DNA of 64,000 nt from Paramacrobiotus metropolitanus (GCF_019649055.1 NW_026570262.1:124001-188000), one strand, 5' to 3'. Numbered from the stretch's first letter, positions 13,401 through 26,151 are shown. The notes: generated from the sequence alone by a model not told the origin. Numbers and translations: made by a program.

Positions 13401-14672
13401 TGCCGTTTCCTCTTCCGCGGCTCCGCTTTGGGCTGCTGCGTACTGACATCCGCCGGGATCTGCGTAACTGAGCTACTGCTGGCGGAGTTCCGATAATCAT
13501 TGGGTATCTGCAAAAATTAAACGCATCATAAATTCCAGTGAATATTCGAGTAAAAAGATCCGCAATCTGGCGAACTCCGCTGTTTGTACCTCAATAATGA
13601 CGTCCTTCTCGGCGGAATGCGACGACGTACTCCGCACACTGACATTACTGTCGTCCTTCTGCGTAGTGCTGGTGGGCGTATCCGCCGGGGTGATGGCGCT
13701 GCTGGGCAGCTGGGCCTGCTGCTGCGCCTGGTTGAGGGCCGCATTGGCGGCGGCGGCCGTCAGCAGCGGCTGAGCAATGATCTGTACCGGGGAGGATTGC
13801 GGGGTTTGCGCCGGCTGCAGGTCTGACAGGCTGAGCGGCAGGTTGTTCAAATTGTTCAACGGCAGATTCAGGACGTAGTGGTTCTTCACCGGCGAGTTGG
13901 ACACCTCCATAATCGGGATGTACTGCAACCAACCATCCATTTTACACTAAATAAATCCACAGAGAAACAATGATCGAATCGCACAATCAGTAATAAATAA
14001 ATCTTCCCAGAAAGCAGAAATTAAAGCAGCAAAAACAGATCACAACAACCGTTTCCAAAAAAATTAAACCCATGAAAAAGTTAATCATGGCAGAAAAAAT
14101 TAATCACTAAACCACTGGTTGTACAAAATCACTTATAAATCAGAAAATAAACAGACAACAAACCAAAAAATAAGGTGCATGTGCGACACATGAAAAACAT
14201 ATGATATACATAAAAAACATGAACAAAATGCTAAAAAAAGTTGTTGAAATGATTGAAAAAATTCAGATTTTGCTTTTATGCTTCAGTTCCGAAGCGGAAA
14301 TACATTGTTTTCGAATAAAAATTATCAAGCAGCAAGTCTTGAATTAATATTTTTTACCGTGGTGGTCCCGGCCGCGACGGCATGGAGACCGGTGGGTGTC
14401 AGCGCCCCCGCGATGGTGATGGCGTTGTGCGGGGGCGGCGGCTGCGGGGTGGAGGGCTGCGAGAGCGCCCCATTACTGGTGGAGCCCTGCTGCAGCTGTT
14501 GTTGGAGCTGCTGCTGATGCTGCTGCTGGGCACCGGCCAGACGGGCCTCCAGCAGCTCCTGCTTGCGGGCGTCGATGGTGGCGGCGGTGGGCGTGGCTGA
14601 GACGGTGGGCAGTGTCCCCTGCGGAGGCGGCAGACTGCCGGACATGGACAGCGACATCCCGGTGCTGACCAT
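7444..14672 (-). CDS. TLK: Tousled-like serine/threonine kinase (TLK), 14 coding exons
   Basis: Coding exons in transcription order are 14672-14358, 13922-13590, 13507-13378, 12928-12585, 12254-12162, 12014-11904, 11836-11700, 11219-10887, 10344-10006, 9250-9161, 9057-8888, 8549-8302, 8229-8122 and 7668-7444. All introns are GT..AG and the phases join to 991 residues plus stop; animal TLKs are nearer 750-790, and the excess is in the low-complexity N-terminal half. The N-terminal [11 protein letters not shown] motif and a central coiled coil (residues about 375-650) are TLK hallmarks. The kinase domain starts near 665: glycine loop GKGGFS (672-677), lysine in VAVK (694), HYDLKPGN (793-800), DFGLSK (816), then YLPPE. 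Known animal TLKs are nuclear, phosphorylate the histone chaperone ASF1 and act in replication-coupled chromatin assembly. The donor of exon 8 (GTTTAC) is the weakest junction. The start Met is preceded in frame by a TGA. Confidence 0.93.
14382..14560 (-). other. Gln/Pro/Ala-rich low-complexity segment in TLK exon 1
   Basis: Within the first TLK coding exon a glutamine run (motif [14 protein letters not shown]) follows directly after the conserved QELLEAR motif and is followed by a Ser/Pro-rich tract. The CAG/CAA codons make a compositional repeat that could vary in length between individuals. Similar Gln/Ala-rich sequence recurs in exon 2 (13590-13922) and accounts for much of the extra length of this TLK. 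Confidence 0.6.
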
Positions 14673-14699
14673 GCGACGGGCAACACGAGCGATTCACGT

Positions 14700-17058
14700 C
14701 TAACCGGACAAATTAAAATTTCAAAAGAAATCAAATTCCTCCGAAAAATAAACGCAAAAACGAAACAGGAAGCCGGAAATAAGTATTTTTAAAAAAATTG
14801 CCTCGAGGCATTTAATGACGCAGTGGATTCTATTTATCAGAAAACATAAACAAATTACTCTGAGTTTCTGCCCATAAAGAACTTGATAAGATTGGATAAA
14901 AATTTTTAAAAATCTCAAAAAAAAGTTCTAAAAAAATCCAAATAATTATACTTGATTGCACTATCATCGACAAATTTATTAAACAATTATCGTAAAAATT
15001 CTTTTTAAGCAGTACAAAATTTAACCGAAAATCAGCTTACCTTAAAGATGAAGAACCATAAAGGTTGCTTCAAGAAAAATAATCAACGAGCGAAATCCCA
15101 GATTTTTCAGCGTAAAACGTGGATTCCACAACACACAGATTTCGATTGCAGTTTGTCAGTGTTTAATCATAACACCACGGCATTGGACAACAGATCAACA
15201 AATTCGAATCACTTCGCAATATTTTCGCTGGTATCGACATGGAAAAGTCGCCAGGTAACTCAGCACAAGGCAGCCTGCAAACGCAACACCGCGAAACGTC
15301 AACAAAACGTCCGAGAAAATCACCACAATCGACAGAAAAAATTTCCAAAACCATTTCCATCCGAAAAACGCGCGATTTCTATAAAATTTAGGGAAGAAGA
15401 TTTTGTGTATAGCTCTGGAGAATTTTTAAAAAATTTCAAAAGGTGAAAAATATCGCAGAATACGGAATGTTTGATTGGTAGTAGTGAGGTCGCGGTTGCT
15501 GCCTCCCTCATTTTCCACAATGAATTTCCATCAGATTTCTCCGGAGAAGCAGCGTTTCTTACCAGTTTCGAACGTAGAAAATGTCACAGATGCTTTGTAT
15601 CACAAGATTCCCAGGTGCACAGTCAACGGCGGCGGAATGCTGGCCGAATGCGTTCAACCTTGAAAAACGCTCACTGACAGACACAACTCAAAGGCTCATG
15701 ATCATCACACGGAAACACAGTGGGTCGCCAAAACCCAGCACAGAGCAATCACGTTCCAACAGGAATTTCCTGCACATCCGATCCCTGATAATATTGATAT
15801 GGCTGAAGAAAATTACTGGTTAGAAAAAGGATGGAGGGAGAGTGATGGAAAAAAATTAAAGGTTGGACAAAAATTGGTATCAAGTTGATATCAAGTTATT
15901 CAAGTAGGACGTTTTTCTCACATCATCAGAAAATAAGCATGTTGGCGCTAGACGGAGTCAGATAGACGACGCAGTCAACTCACACTCAGATACACACACA
16001 CACGCATCATAGCAAAACAAATCGAGCACCTAGCAAAAGATCAAGGAACCTTGAATTTGAACTGAACGGGATTGTTTCACGGCCAGTATTTCTCTGGGGC
16101 GACTTGGCTGGAAACTGCAGTACAACGCAGATTGTATGCACTTGTATAGTGGCAGTGTAGCCTTGGGATTACTACGGAAATGTGATGCTTTGCGCAGGGT
16201 TTAAGTGAGGGTTGATGAAACATGGCAGACATGTTTTTCGAATCCCACTGCTTCTTCGGAAACCGAGGAGATTTTTGCGTTGCTTGCATTTAGTAAAATT
16301 AATCAAAGAACAATCCATTTAAAAATCAATTTAGAATGCGTTGAGGAAATCGGCAGAGGCGGAAGGAAAATTAAAACAAGAAATGGGAAAAAAGGCGATT
16401 CGGAAACCGCTCTGTGCACACTTGCAGTTCGAGGCGGTTGGCGCTGCGACAAACGTAACTCTTTTTGAAATTACCGCATTTCACACAGGAAGTGAGAGGA
16501 GAATTTTTACAGTCTTTTTTACAGTTTATTTTTCCTTAATAATAGTAAATATTAATTGTTTTGCTTTTTTACGAACTCTATAAAATGATTCATTCGCGTC
16601 TTTAAAAAATGCCGATCTCTATTTAAACGACCCATCAAAAAAACATAAAACGAAGCAGAAAAAAACTCAAAAAAATGTCCACCGGAATAAAATCGTAATT
16701 TGCTAAAATTCTCGAAACCGCCGTGAGTATTCCCAGCTGATGCAGCAAAAAAAACGAAAAAAACACCCGTGACTAGACTGAAAAATAGTAAGTACAGAGG
16801 TACAAGTAACCGTGCCGCTTCAAACCACCATCACAAAAATTGACCAAAAAATATACTTAACACGCAGTTAAAATTCCAAATCCTCCATAGTAAAAACGTG
16901 TAAAATTTCGGGGAAGCACCAGCACACAAACCGGCTCAACACGAGAACACACCACCACACAAAAACAATAAATAATCGTGACTGAGAGTGAGTGAGAGAG
17001 AGATCCAAATACAAAGTCAAAACACGGAAGCCGAGGAAGATGCACCGCCCAAAAAAGT
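14700..17058. other. TLK upstream / FEZ downstream intergenic region
   Basis: About 2.3 kb between the TLK start codon and the FEZ stop codon. It should hold the TLK promoter, the TLK 5' UTR exon(s) and the FEZ 3' UTR. Short ORFs on both strands do not resemble proteins. A GA-rich stretch (GAGTGAGTGAGAGAG) lies at 16985-17002. Nothing else is recognised. Confidence 0.5.
15041..15120 (-). promoter_or_regulatory. Probable TLK 5' UTR exon end with a short upstream ORF
   Basis: On the minus strand a consensus donor (TTTAAG followed by GTAAGC) ends a candidate exon at 15041. The first coding exon of TLK has a good acceptor at 14702-14700, so splicing would join 15041 to 14699 and leave 27 untranslated bases before the start codon. 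The upstream exon carries an ATG that would open a five-codon ORF (MVLHL, stop) before the TLK start. The 5' boundary of this exon and the promoter are not visible, so 15120 is only a nominal limit. Confidence 0.4.
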
Positions 17059-20000
17059 TCATTCCTTGGGGCACAGCACCTTGAGGATGTAGTCGGTGAG
17101 TAGGGTCGGCGTGGTGGGGCTGTCCTCGTTGATGGCCGCCAGGATCTTACTCAGCACCTGCATGTGGCGGGTGGAGATGCCGCCCGGCGTGGAGTCGTAC
17201 GGGATGATGGTGGTCAAGTATTTTCCTTGATTGTACGTGCCTTTATCGGATGCGCTGCCGATAGAGCCTTTTTTCTTGCGTTCCAACGCCAGTTGGCGGC
17301 GTTTGTTCTGCACTTTGATCAGCTCCGAGATGAAACTGTTCTTCACTTCTTTCTCAAACTACGAGAAGATAAAAAAGGTAAAAAAAACAGAAAATTAAAC
17401 TACTTAATAAAAAGCCGGCAAAGAGAAAATAACAAAACCGCTGCCTTGCCAATAGTAAGAGAAACTACTGCTGGGAAATTTCGGAATCAAATCGTACATG
17501 CCAGCAAAATAAAAACAGACCAACTCTGAAAATCGGGTGAAAATAAAAATTTACAAGTTATCAACAAGAAGCATCCTTGACAGACTTTTCATATCCTACA
17601 CGATGACATCACCAGCTGCTTCTTCAAATCAACGAAGCCGTTGCGGTACGTAACCAACATACGAATCAGCTGCATATAATTCATACGCTCGTGAAATAAA
17701 TGCAATCTCCCCAAGCAAATTAATTCTGTTTTTTGTTACTCGGCTTCCACGCACGACAACTATGCAAAAAAAACGCTGCATCGTAATTTTCCGGTAACAA
17801 CACAAATCAGAATACTGGAAATTTAAAAACAGATCAGGGAAAACCAACATTTAGCAATCCGAAAATGATAATTATAGATTAAAAAATTAAAGACATTTTG
17901 TATTTAGATCAAACACACAGCTAAATAAAACGCTAACCCAAAAGAAAACCAGAAAAAGAACTTAAAAATATAGTACCTACACGAAAACACGGGACTTTTT
18001 CAGTTTCTGCCTCGACAGCTGCAGTCAAAATCTATAGAACTGGACGGTGCTTACTTGCAGCCAGTGCCAGTGCACTACAAAACCTACATATTGTGCATAC
18101 ACACGACTACAATCTTACGAAGCAGCCTGGCAGTGCAATATCAAAACATCGCCAACCTGCATGGTTATTTCCGGGAAGAAAAATTAATACCTATTTACGA
18201 TCAACCCTCCACAGTCCACGTACCTGTTGTTCATCGCGCTGCGCCAGCTCCTGCACAAGAATCTCCGAGTACTGCTGCGTCAGCCGTTCCAGCTCCGTCT
18301 GCAGCTCCAACAGCTCCACCATACTCAACTCCACCAGACGATCCTCGTACAACGGCGAGGGCAGCACCGGCAACGGGGTGGGATGCACCACCTCCAGGCC
18401 CTCCAGCTGCTCATCTCCGCGCCGACTGTCCTCACTCCCCACACTGCCGTTCTCCGCGCCATCGCCCTGTCAATACAACACGCCGACTAAACGCACGGTT
18501 GACGCTGAATATTCAAAAAAGGTCGTATAATACAGCCACAAGCGTCTGGTCGTTAAAACGCGCCCAGATCGGTTGTATAATGGCATCGTTCCGACATCCT
18601 ACTGACATTTCATCGTTATTAAGGCCGTGTGTGTGTGTCTGGGACCGGTTGCGGCGCACACGCTGAACTCGGTTGTCAGCGCGAGGGAGTCACCCCGACC
18701 CGCAGCACGGTATCCATTTAGCCGCGATTTAACGATGTGCAAAACAGGGCTATAACAACCATTTGCGCCGGCCACATTTCCCCGGCCATTCTGTCAGCCG
18801 TCGCTAATGTACCGGCAAACAGCATGCAATAAATACATCAAAGCACAAAAACATGAAAGGATCATTTTAAATCAATCCATCAAGAAAATTCATAATAAAA
18901 CGGTAAAAAAAGATCCTATGAGCTTTAAAATTAACGAAATAATATTTTAAAAATTTCTTCATCGTGGACTAAACAGAAATGAAACGTTTACTACAGTACA
19001 ACAAAGTAACGTAAAGAAAGATCCTGCAAAAATGCGCATCACCACAAAATAAAACCAAACGAACGAAGTACATAACTCGTACAGAATTTATTGTGGAATC
19101 AAATGTGGATACGGTTTTAAAATGATGGATGGACTTTTTTTAAAAACCAATCATTCATAAGTAAAAACATTTAAAAAATTGCGGACGGAACTTAATTAAC
19201 CAGTGTGAGAGATTTATTGGGTCATTCAACTTAACATTGGTTAAACTCAAAATTACGCAGTTCTCATCACTTCAACACATAGTAACCAGGTAAGACGAGT
19301 ACAGAATTTCCTGTGGACAAAGTCCACAAATCGTGGAAGGAATTTTATTTACAGTAATACGAAAATAAATCGATGAATAGGACAAAAAGTCAAAATACTA
19401 TACATACATAATAAACTTGACCTTTTCTGAATCGCGAATGAGATTTTAACTAATACGAGAATAAATCGTACATAATTTCCCGTTGGCAAATTTCAAAAAA
19501 TCGTGGATGGAATTTTATTTAACACGAAAATAAATCAATAAAAGGGAAAAAAATTCAAAATATTACAAATAATAAATACAAAATTTTTTTAATCCAAGAA
19601 AGCTAATCGAATAATGACCTTAAAAGCATTTTCCAGCAATGACAGGGATCATGAGATTGGGGACTATGTACATGTGCCCGGCGGGCGGATCTTCCCTCCC
19701 TGTATCCCATCGTCAGCGATAACCATTTCCCGGTGCTGACATTCCCGCTGCCGACTGCCGCATGTAATACGCGTCTCCCCGCGGCCCACTTCGCCCGCGT
19801 ATATCAGCCGCAGCGATCGATCGGGTCAGTCTGATAATACACTCTCCCCGGCCATATCGGCAGCGAGCAGCCGGATCACCGTGGCACAGCCACAAATCCC
19901 CATTATCCCCACAACAAATATAACGCTTATTTCTCCCATTCCGGCACTGCTTGCGCGTCCCGCATATACACTCTTCACCCTCTTACACTCTCTCGCGCAA

Positions 20001-23000
20001 CCTTTAGCGGAAATTGATGGGAAAACATTGCTGGACGGAAAACGGGCCCACTCGCGGTCGTTGTTTTACGCGCATGGTAATGGGATCGGAGTTTTTTTTT
20101 CGTCAGTCTGACTGCGTAATTATGGAATGGGAGTATGGGACTAAGAGTATTAACATGATTTTTCAGCTGTGAGTGGGGACGGATTAAACACGGCTTGCGA
20201 CTATCATTGAAAAACACTCCATCACCGCGTGCTGGCAGTTCAATGTCAGGCGAGGAGAAAAACACACCAATTACTCTGTGAAAAACGGCATCCATCACGG
20301 TGAAATAGACTGTGATTCCGGTTGAAAAATTTTTAAAAAATTACAATTTACGTACATTTTATACAAAAATAACATATACTTTTTCAAAATATTGTTAATC
20401 TATTTGAATTTGAACACACACAAGCGGCCAGTGTTAAGGACAGTCAGAAACGATAACAGGACATCCCGTGTCATATCCCACACACTACGATCTCTTTCGC
20501 ATCTCAAAACACTCGGGCATAATAGTACTTGCTGATAATACGGTAAGTTACTGTGAAAAACGGCATCTTGTCTCTGGGAAACAGATTTTGCTTTCGTCGT
20601 AGTATCAGCAGAAAACAATTACTGATCACACGTAACAAAAGCCAAAAATAAATTTTATTAAACCAGCATCTCCGCAAAGTTATCTGTAATGTACAGAAAA
20701 TCGTTTCCAGTACTTCACAGGTACGATTAAGTGACGATATTACAAAGGTCTCATCCCATACACTACATTCTCTCACACCATTACACCCAGACGGCCAGCC
20801 ATATTCATGCGAAACTGCTACCCGACGAGCTTGGATCACCAAATTATAATAATAAAAAAACGCAGCTATTTATCTAATAAATGCAGCTATTTCTGACATA
20901 TGATATATTTCGAAATTTCACTACGAAACATGACCCACGCACCTGCATCATCATGGCATCAATCTCCTTAATGACTTCATCAGCGGTAGCCAGGGCGTTA
21001 ACGTTGGGATTCTTCCCCCGCGGCAGATCATCATGATCCGCGGCCACAATCGAATGCATGTCCAACTGCTGCATCAACTCATCATCCGACTCCTCCGCCC
21101 CAGCGCCACCGCCACCGCCGCGCGGCTGCTTCTCCTTCAATCCCAGCACCGGCAAGAAGAGCTTATTGCGGATGACCGTCTTGGACCAGTCCACCGGCAT
21201 CACCGTCCCGAAGGAGGAGCACAGATCGTTCCAGAACTGCGACTGCCCCAACAGTTCCTCATGCGTGCAGATCTGCACCGGCGCCAGCTCCGACACGTCG
21301 CTGGTCAGATTCCCGTTGCCGAAACAGGCGGAGATCTTCTCGTCCAAGCTGCCGACGAGGTCTTCCAGGGAGCCGCAGCGGCTGCCGGACTCTGTGAAGC
21401 CGGAGGTGGAGGCGGCCGCCGAGGGGCCTTCCTCGTCAATGTCTTCCCGTGCTTTGCCTATCGCGCATTTTATTCGTAGAAAACACCCGAGCTAAATAAT
21501 ATTGTACGTGGATAATTTACGGTGACAAACGGCAGCTGTCTATGTGGAAAAACGCTGTTTCAGTGGATCATAAATAAAAAATACAATAAAAATTAAGTAC
21601 TTATTACCAGGAGTGCAAGCTGAACAAAAATTTTTTACACATCAGTTAAATTATTAATTTAGCAGATACGGAGGCAATAATTAGTATTATGGACACAGGG
21701 GCCACCTGACGCGCTTACGCTGACATCCCATACACTACAAAATCTGTCAACCAAACACTGGCAAGTGGCAATACTGATTCGTTACATAACTTTTTCGCAT
21801 TTTTATTTGGTTATTAAATGCCGCATTCTGCGATAATCAATGCAGAGCAACAGAGTAAACAATAAATAATTACCTGCTACATTAAAATAAATAACTCAAG
21901 AGAAAATCTCAAATAAATATGAAATTGTAAAAAATGCTCCATTCAAACGATTTAAGTTATCTAAATCGCTTGCATGGAGCATTAATGCTATTTAACGCTT
22001 AAGGCGTTAAATACCGTTAACGCCGGGCGAGTTTGTTTGTCCCTGGAAACACGGTCGTGTCATCCAGAAATGATGTTAACAAATTAACAGAAGGAACATA
22101 GTTGTTTTCGATCCAATTTTTAACCATCTGTTCCACAATTTCGCTAAAAACCCGCCCGCCCACCCGGAAATATCCTGTGTCATCAATTTGTCCTGTTGTT
22201 CATTCTCCGTTGTTCTATTTGATATCGCCAGCGTCGCTCTGTTGTGTTCAAAGTTTCAATAAAGGGGTGTTCGGCGCGGCTCGTCTCAACGGAAGTCGAC
22301 GACCAGCGGCGCCGTTCAGTTGCGACCGTTTGGACATCGTCGGCTTTCGAGCACTTGCCCCGACATCCTCAAAGCGGCAACTGATTAAACGAGCCCGAAA
22401 GCGTTAACGAACTGAATTATTTTTACGGAGTGAAAAGGAGTGATGTAAATTTTCATGACTTTCGTAACTTCTTTAATAAAGCGGCTCCCAACATAATCTG
22501 TGGTATTTTAATTCAGAAAATAATAAAGCACAAAAAATCACTAAACAAATTATAATTAACAAATTATAGTATCGTACTCCGGGAATTAATGGTCACGCCA
22601 ATAAAATGCGTTTAAGTTTCTTTGCTGCTTGTTAAAACTGGAAAAATTGTACTACTTAACTACTACTTACTAGTTACATACTGGATAGGGACGTCCAGAA
22701 ATTCTAAAGAATTACATGTTTTTCAAAATCAATTACGCTGTATAACCCAATTGTTCGTGTCACGGAATCAACAACCTCAACACCCTCCACGCATTGTCCC
22801 GCTGAATAAAAAATTTAAATCCCCCTATTCACTCCACTAATCACTGGTTACATAAGCGGCCCACGCAGAACGACCAACGTTGAGTACACTCTCTGCCCAT
22901 TGATTTCCGCTTCCCCCGTTCAACACCACAAAACAATACAAACACACGCTTACCTGCATAAGCGGAAGTGTGGGTGCTGCGCACATACACGCTGAGATTA

Positions 23001-23350
23001 TCGCATGTCCCGGCCAGGGAAGAGTAGCCGCTGCTGGCACTGCCGAACAGCGATTCCGCATTCTGCCCGACCACCACGACAGAGGGGGAGGCCAGGGGGG
23101 CGCCCCCGGCCCCGTGAAAATCCTGCCATTCCTCGTCCTCCGTGTCGGAATGCGGCGCAGCCCCCGCCTCCATGTACGACTGTACGGGCGTCAGCGGGGT
23201 CTGTACCGGGAACGTGAGGGGATCCGCGGTGTTTAGCGGGCGATGTTGATGCTCAATGGGGTGATCGTCGCCGTCGGTGTCGTCCAGTTCTGACTCGTTT
23301 TCCGCGTCGGCTAAGGGGGCGTCCACGAGGTCGGGATCGAGATCGGCCAT
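17059..23350 (-). CDS. unc-76 (FEZ): FEZ / UNC-76 family kinesin adaptor, 4 coding exons
   Basis: Exons in transcription order are 23350-22954, 21457-20943, 18466-18224 and 17358-17059, with GT..AG introns and consistent phases giving 484 residues; human FEZ1 has 392. Diagnostic blocks are an acidic Ser-rich N-terminus, SLEDLVGSLDEKISACF in exon 2, TADEVIKEIDAMMMQ at its end, the coiled-coil block ELVQELAQRDEQQ-FEKEVKNSFIS spanning exons 3 and 4, LTTIIPY, and the C-terminal TLLTDYILKVLCP signature. Known family members link kinesin-1 to cargo and support axon outgrowth, acting on microtubules. The start Met at 23350 follows a good acceptor (23359-23357), so an upstream UTR exon probably exists. 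Extra Gly/Ser-rich sequence in exon 2 lengthens it relative to vertebrates. Confidence 0.92.
18467..20942 (-). other. FEZ intron 2 (2.5 kb)
   Basis: AT-rich intron with no protein-like ORF. Copies of the CCCAYACACTACR motif (plus-strand reading) lie at about 20476-20490 and 20752-20766, and the phrase GTGAAAAACGGCATC occurs at about 20278 and 20556, which points to internal repeats. Related paragraphs at 19320-19350 and 19470-19510 share AATTTCCTGTGG-like and AAATCGTGGAWGGAATTTTA phrases. Confidence 0.5.
21458..22953 (-). other. FEZ intron 1 (1.5 kb)
   Basis: Besides the hairpins at 21933-22013 it holds one CCCATACACTACA motif near 21726 and a GC-richer patch at 22260-22410 with a meaningless Arg-rich ORF. 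No recognised gene or complete transposon. Confidence 0.45.
21933..22013. repeat. Two adjacent hairpins in FEZ intron 1
   Basis: The first hairpin pairs 21933-21954 with 21962-21983: 22-bp arms, two mismatches, 7-base loop, starting AATGCTCCATTCAAACG. The second pairs 21989-21998 with 22004-22013 as a perfect 10-bp stem (TATTTAACGC) around a 5-base loop. They could be a MITE remnant or structured intronic RNA. The first is shorter than a usual animal microRNA precursor. Confidence 0.5.
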
Positions 23351-23359
23351 GTGCTGCTG

Positions 23360-25333
23360 AGGGAATATGGCAAGAATCAACGGGAAGATCGGGAGGAATG
23401 CACTGTATCACGGCTGTGTTAAACGCGTTGCATGCTGTGATTCCAAACAGCTGGAATTGAGCACGTTGACGGTGTGGACAGGACTACGGAGGTTAAAAAT
23501 GCAGCAGAAGAGGGATTTGAGCATGATGCGTCTGGATGTGGAGCATACTCCCTTTGGATAGCAGGGCTGTGCGCTGAAAAGAGAGAAACTGACAGACAAA
23601 ATACGGAAAAACAGGAACACATATGACATACGCTAATCAATGCGAGGCAGCCGCGCTACAGCGAACACGGTATCCTGCGCCGCGTTTTTCTTTTCCCCGG
23701 AAATCGTCCATCTGGGATAATTTTTCTTGGCGGTGAATGACTGATTCCGTGTGTTCTTATTCCATGTTTGCACTGATTGATCAAACAATTAAAAATGCAA
23801 ATGCAACCGGGTTTGTTTGGTCAAGCGAAGGACCCAGTTTTTCCCCACGCGAATCTTCATATGCACAGTGCATGCTTGAGTGATTCTCTGTACCACACCG
23901 CCGCTCAACTGTACTCTGGCCTGTACAATACGTCTGCCGTTGCTGATAAACCGGAAATGAACTAGAAATTGATCGGTGTCTTTACAGAATCCATACGAGT
24001 ATTTTACTGCCGGATCGTATGGACACATCCCCTGCCAACTTTCTTCACATCATTGATCGTCTGTGATAGAATATTCGCAATTAATGATTTATGAATGATC
24101 TAGGGCCTGTCTGTTTTCCGATGCATCGGATCTTAGTTAATACGGCGGAGCGAAGCCAATGGGAAACTTTGTGTCTGTAACCTACATTCGGCATTCACTT
24201 GTAATTTGAGACGTTGAGTCATGCCTGTATTTTAAAATTGGCATTTTCCACGAACTGTTTGTTCATCTGTGTAGCTTCAATTTGTCAGATTAAATAATTC
24301 AATCTCTTTTCCACAATTTTGGGAAAATAGCAATTTTTTCTAAGACGTTTTATAATTACTGACCGGAAGTATGCGTACGTACTAATCTTTACGATAAGCA
24401 TAGACGTTCCGTTCAGTTATGAATAAAACGTTATACAATAAATTGTATACAAAAAATTGTATAACGCAGAACAAATATTTGATTAACGAAGAACAAATAT
24501 TCAGATTAATGATTTATTTAACTATATAGATTGTGGTTTTGCACAACCATCATAACCGCATTTTGTGAAATAAAAATTAGCGGCGAATACTAAAAAAAAA
24601 CCATCATAAACAGTTTCAGTAATGCTACAGTATTAATTAGAGACGCTTGCTGAAGTGGTTGACCACAATCGCCCATACACTACGATGCTGCTGCAATTTC
24701 TATCACGGTATTACACTATGTTGTAAAACGTAACATATTGACACTAAAGTACTAAAGAGTTGCCATCAAGATCGAAGCATGGCAGTTCTCTGTACCATCA
24801 ACTGCAGCAAAATTTAAACAAATGATCTTTAATTAAATTTTTAAAAAGAATTTTTAGACGATAGTGCATATATGATAGCAACTCATATAAATAGTTACTT
24901 GCACTTTCCGAAAATCGATCCTTCTAATCCTTAAAGAAATTGTAAGATTATCTGCAACGTAAACGAGCAAAATAATAATAATTCGTCTGATGTTGATATG
25001 GCTTATCTATGCTCTTGCATAAGCAGGATTTATTCAGTAATCTGCTGAGCGAATTAATACCCCCACCGAAATGGCAGTACAAACCGATGACCTTTCCGTC
25101 CACATAACCATAACCCACCCGAATTCTTTCATTTGACTAAAGCGACATACTCGTAACTTCAAAAATTGCAAAGTTTGAAAAAAACTTAAACCAAATAATG
25201 CAAGAAAATAAATTAAACCCACGCACCGTTAAATCGAAAGAAATCTTCAGTTTATCGAGAAAGCATGAAGCATGCGAGTATCGCCTGAACAGGGAGTACC
25301 AACACAGGGGATAAAATTACGCGTCAAGCATTT
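23360..25333. other. FEZ upstream region and 3' flank of the AGL array
   Basis: No recognised gene. It should contain the FEZ 5' UTR exon and promoter. From about 25030 rightward it matches the 3' flank seen behind the other AGL C-terminal exon copies (phrases GTGACCTTTCC, CAGTTTATCGAGAAAGCATG). The stretch at about 24400-24720 is a diverged copy of 43070-43330. Confidence 0.5.
24400..24720. repeat. Diverged duplicate of 43070-43330
   Basis: Both copies share TTCCGTTCAG, TATGAATAAAACGTTATA, AGATTAATGATTT and GCCCATACACTACGAT in the same order and spacing. This shows that the duplications in the AGL region carried non-coding DNA along with exons. Confidence 0.6.
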
Positions 25334-25611
25334 TTATTTCTCATTCTGCAGCGCATGCAACGCCTCCACGATGCTGGCCTTACTTCAGGCCTGGGCGTGG
25401 CAGCTGTGGGGGCAGTGCGCCCCTCAGGCGTTGGTCAGTTCCGGCAGACCGCGCCAGTCGGCGCTCCGCACATCACACATGTAACCAGTGCCGGCCCAGA
25501 ACCGTCTTCACAAACGACCGTGTTTTGCTTAAAATCTCCGCGTTCTGATGTTGGCCCGCGATGGAAGATTAATTTGGCGCGCAGGAAGTGGCCTATCAAC
25601 CACAGCCCCTC
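25334..25611 (-). pseudogene. AGL: AGL C-terminal exon, copy 1 (degenerate)
   Basis: The minus strand encodes, in shifted frames, GLWLIGHFLRAKL, VKTVLGRHWLHV, WRGLPELTN, CPHSCHAQA and a final EALHALQNEK followed by TAA. These match the C-terminus of glycogen debranching enzyme (human AGL: a WLWPIGYFLRAK block, a WKGLPELTN block and a CPFSCETQAW block). Indels separate the blocks, and the conserved Trp after CHAQA is replaced by a stop. It is the 3'-most fragment of the array and is followed by 3' flank also found behind the other copies. Confidence 0.85.
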
Positions 25612-25971
25612 TTGAAACAGGGGCATTGTTTTGATTTTTTGTAAAAATGAAAACATTTGCTGCTGCTTAAGATTATTATGGCTCCGTTGCCCAAACATAT
25701 TCACTAGGAAAAGAGGCAAAGACGGTGCTAGGAACGGTATCGCCCCTACACTACAATGAGTCCATAAAGGGGTACAGTGTTTCGATCACCAAAAGTATCA
25801 CAAACCACGTACATGCCGAAGCAAAGTATTGGCATTTACCAAACAGATGACCGTAATTTTGGTTAACCGCACAGCATACATGAATATACGCGCGTAACAA
25901 TAAATTGCGCGGTACATTTATTATTAGGTAAATTCTCGCCAGCCAGTAGTACGTGGACAATTTTTCATCAC

Positions 25972-26151
25972 GATATAGTAGGCCCCGTCATCTTTCCCAT
26001 CGTCCTGCTTTTCGTCATTCGTGCGAAAGAGAACCCGCTTAAATTCTGTTAAGGATATGTTGCTGACAAATCTCTCCCAGTTTTCCGGATTGCGCATCAG
26101 ATGACCCGGCGTTTTTAATTTGGGCGATGGTTGCGGTCCGAGATCCCACAG
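25972..26151 (-). pseudogene. AGL: AGL exon (SLTEF block), copy 2
   Basis: A 60-codon open stretch on the minus strand contains LWDLGPQPSPKLK, NPENWERFV, ISLTEFKRVLFRTND and DDGKDDGAYYI. It corresponds to the AGL segment just before the QGLMSVL block (human LTLAELNQILYRC). The donor (GTGATG at 25971-25966) looks usable, but the acceptor position reads TGT rather than AG. Its paralogue is at 52349-52519. Confidence 0.75.

Noticed and set aside
18055-18666. 203-codon plus-strand ORF rich in Pro and Ala
   Set aside because: It is the antisense of FEZ exon 3 and its flanks; the minus strand has splice sites and a family match.
21033-21495. Two overlapping plus-strand ORFs of about 145 codons
   Set aside because: Antisense shadows of FEZ exon 2, which matches FEZ block by block.
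21933-21983. microRNA precursor
   Set aside because: The hairpin is about 51 bases with a 7-base loop, short for an animal precursor, and there is no expression evidence.
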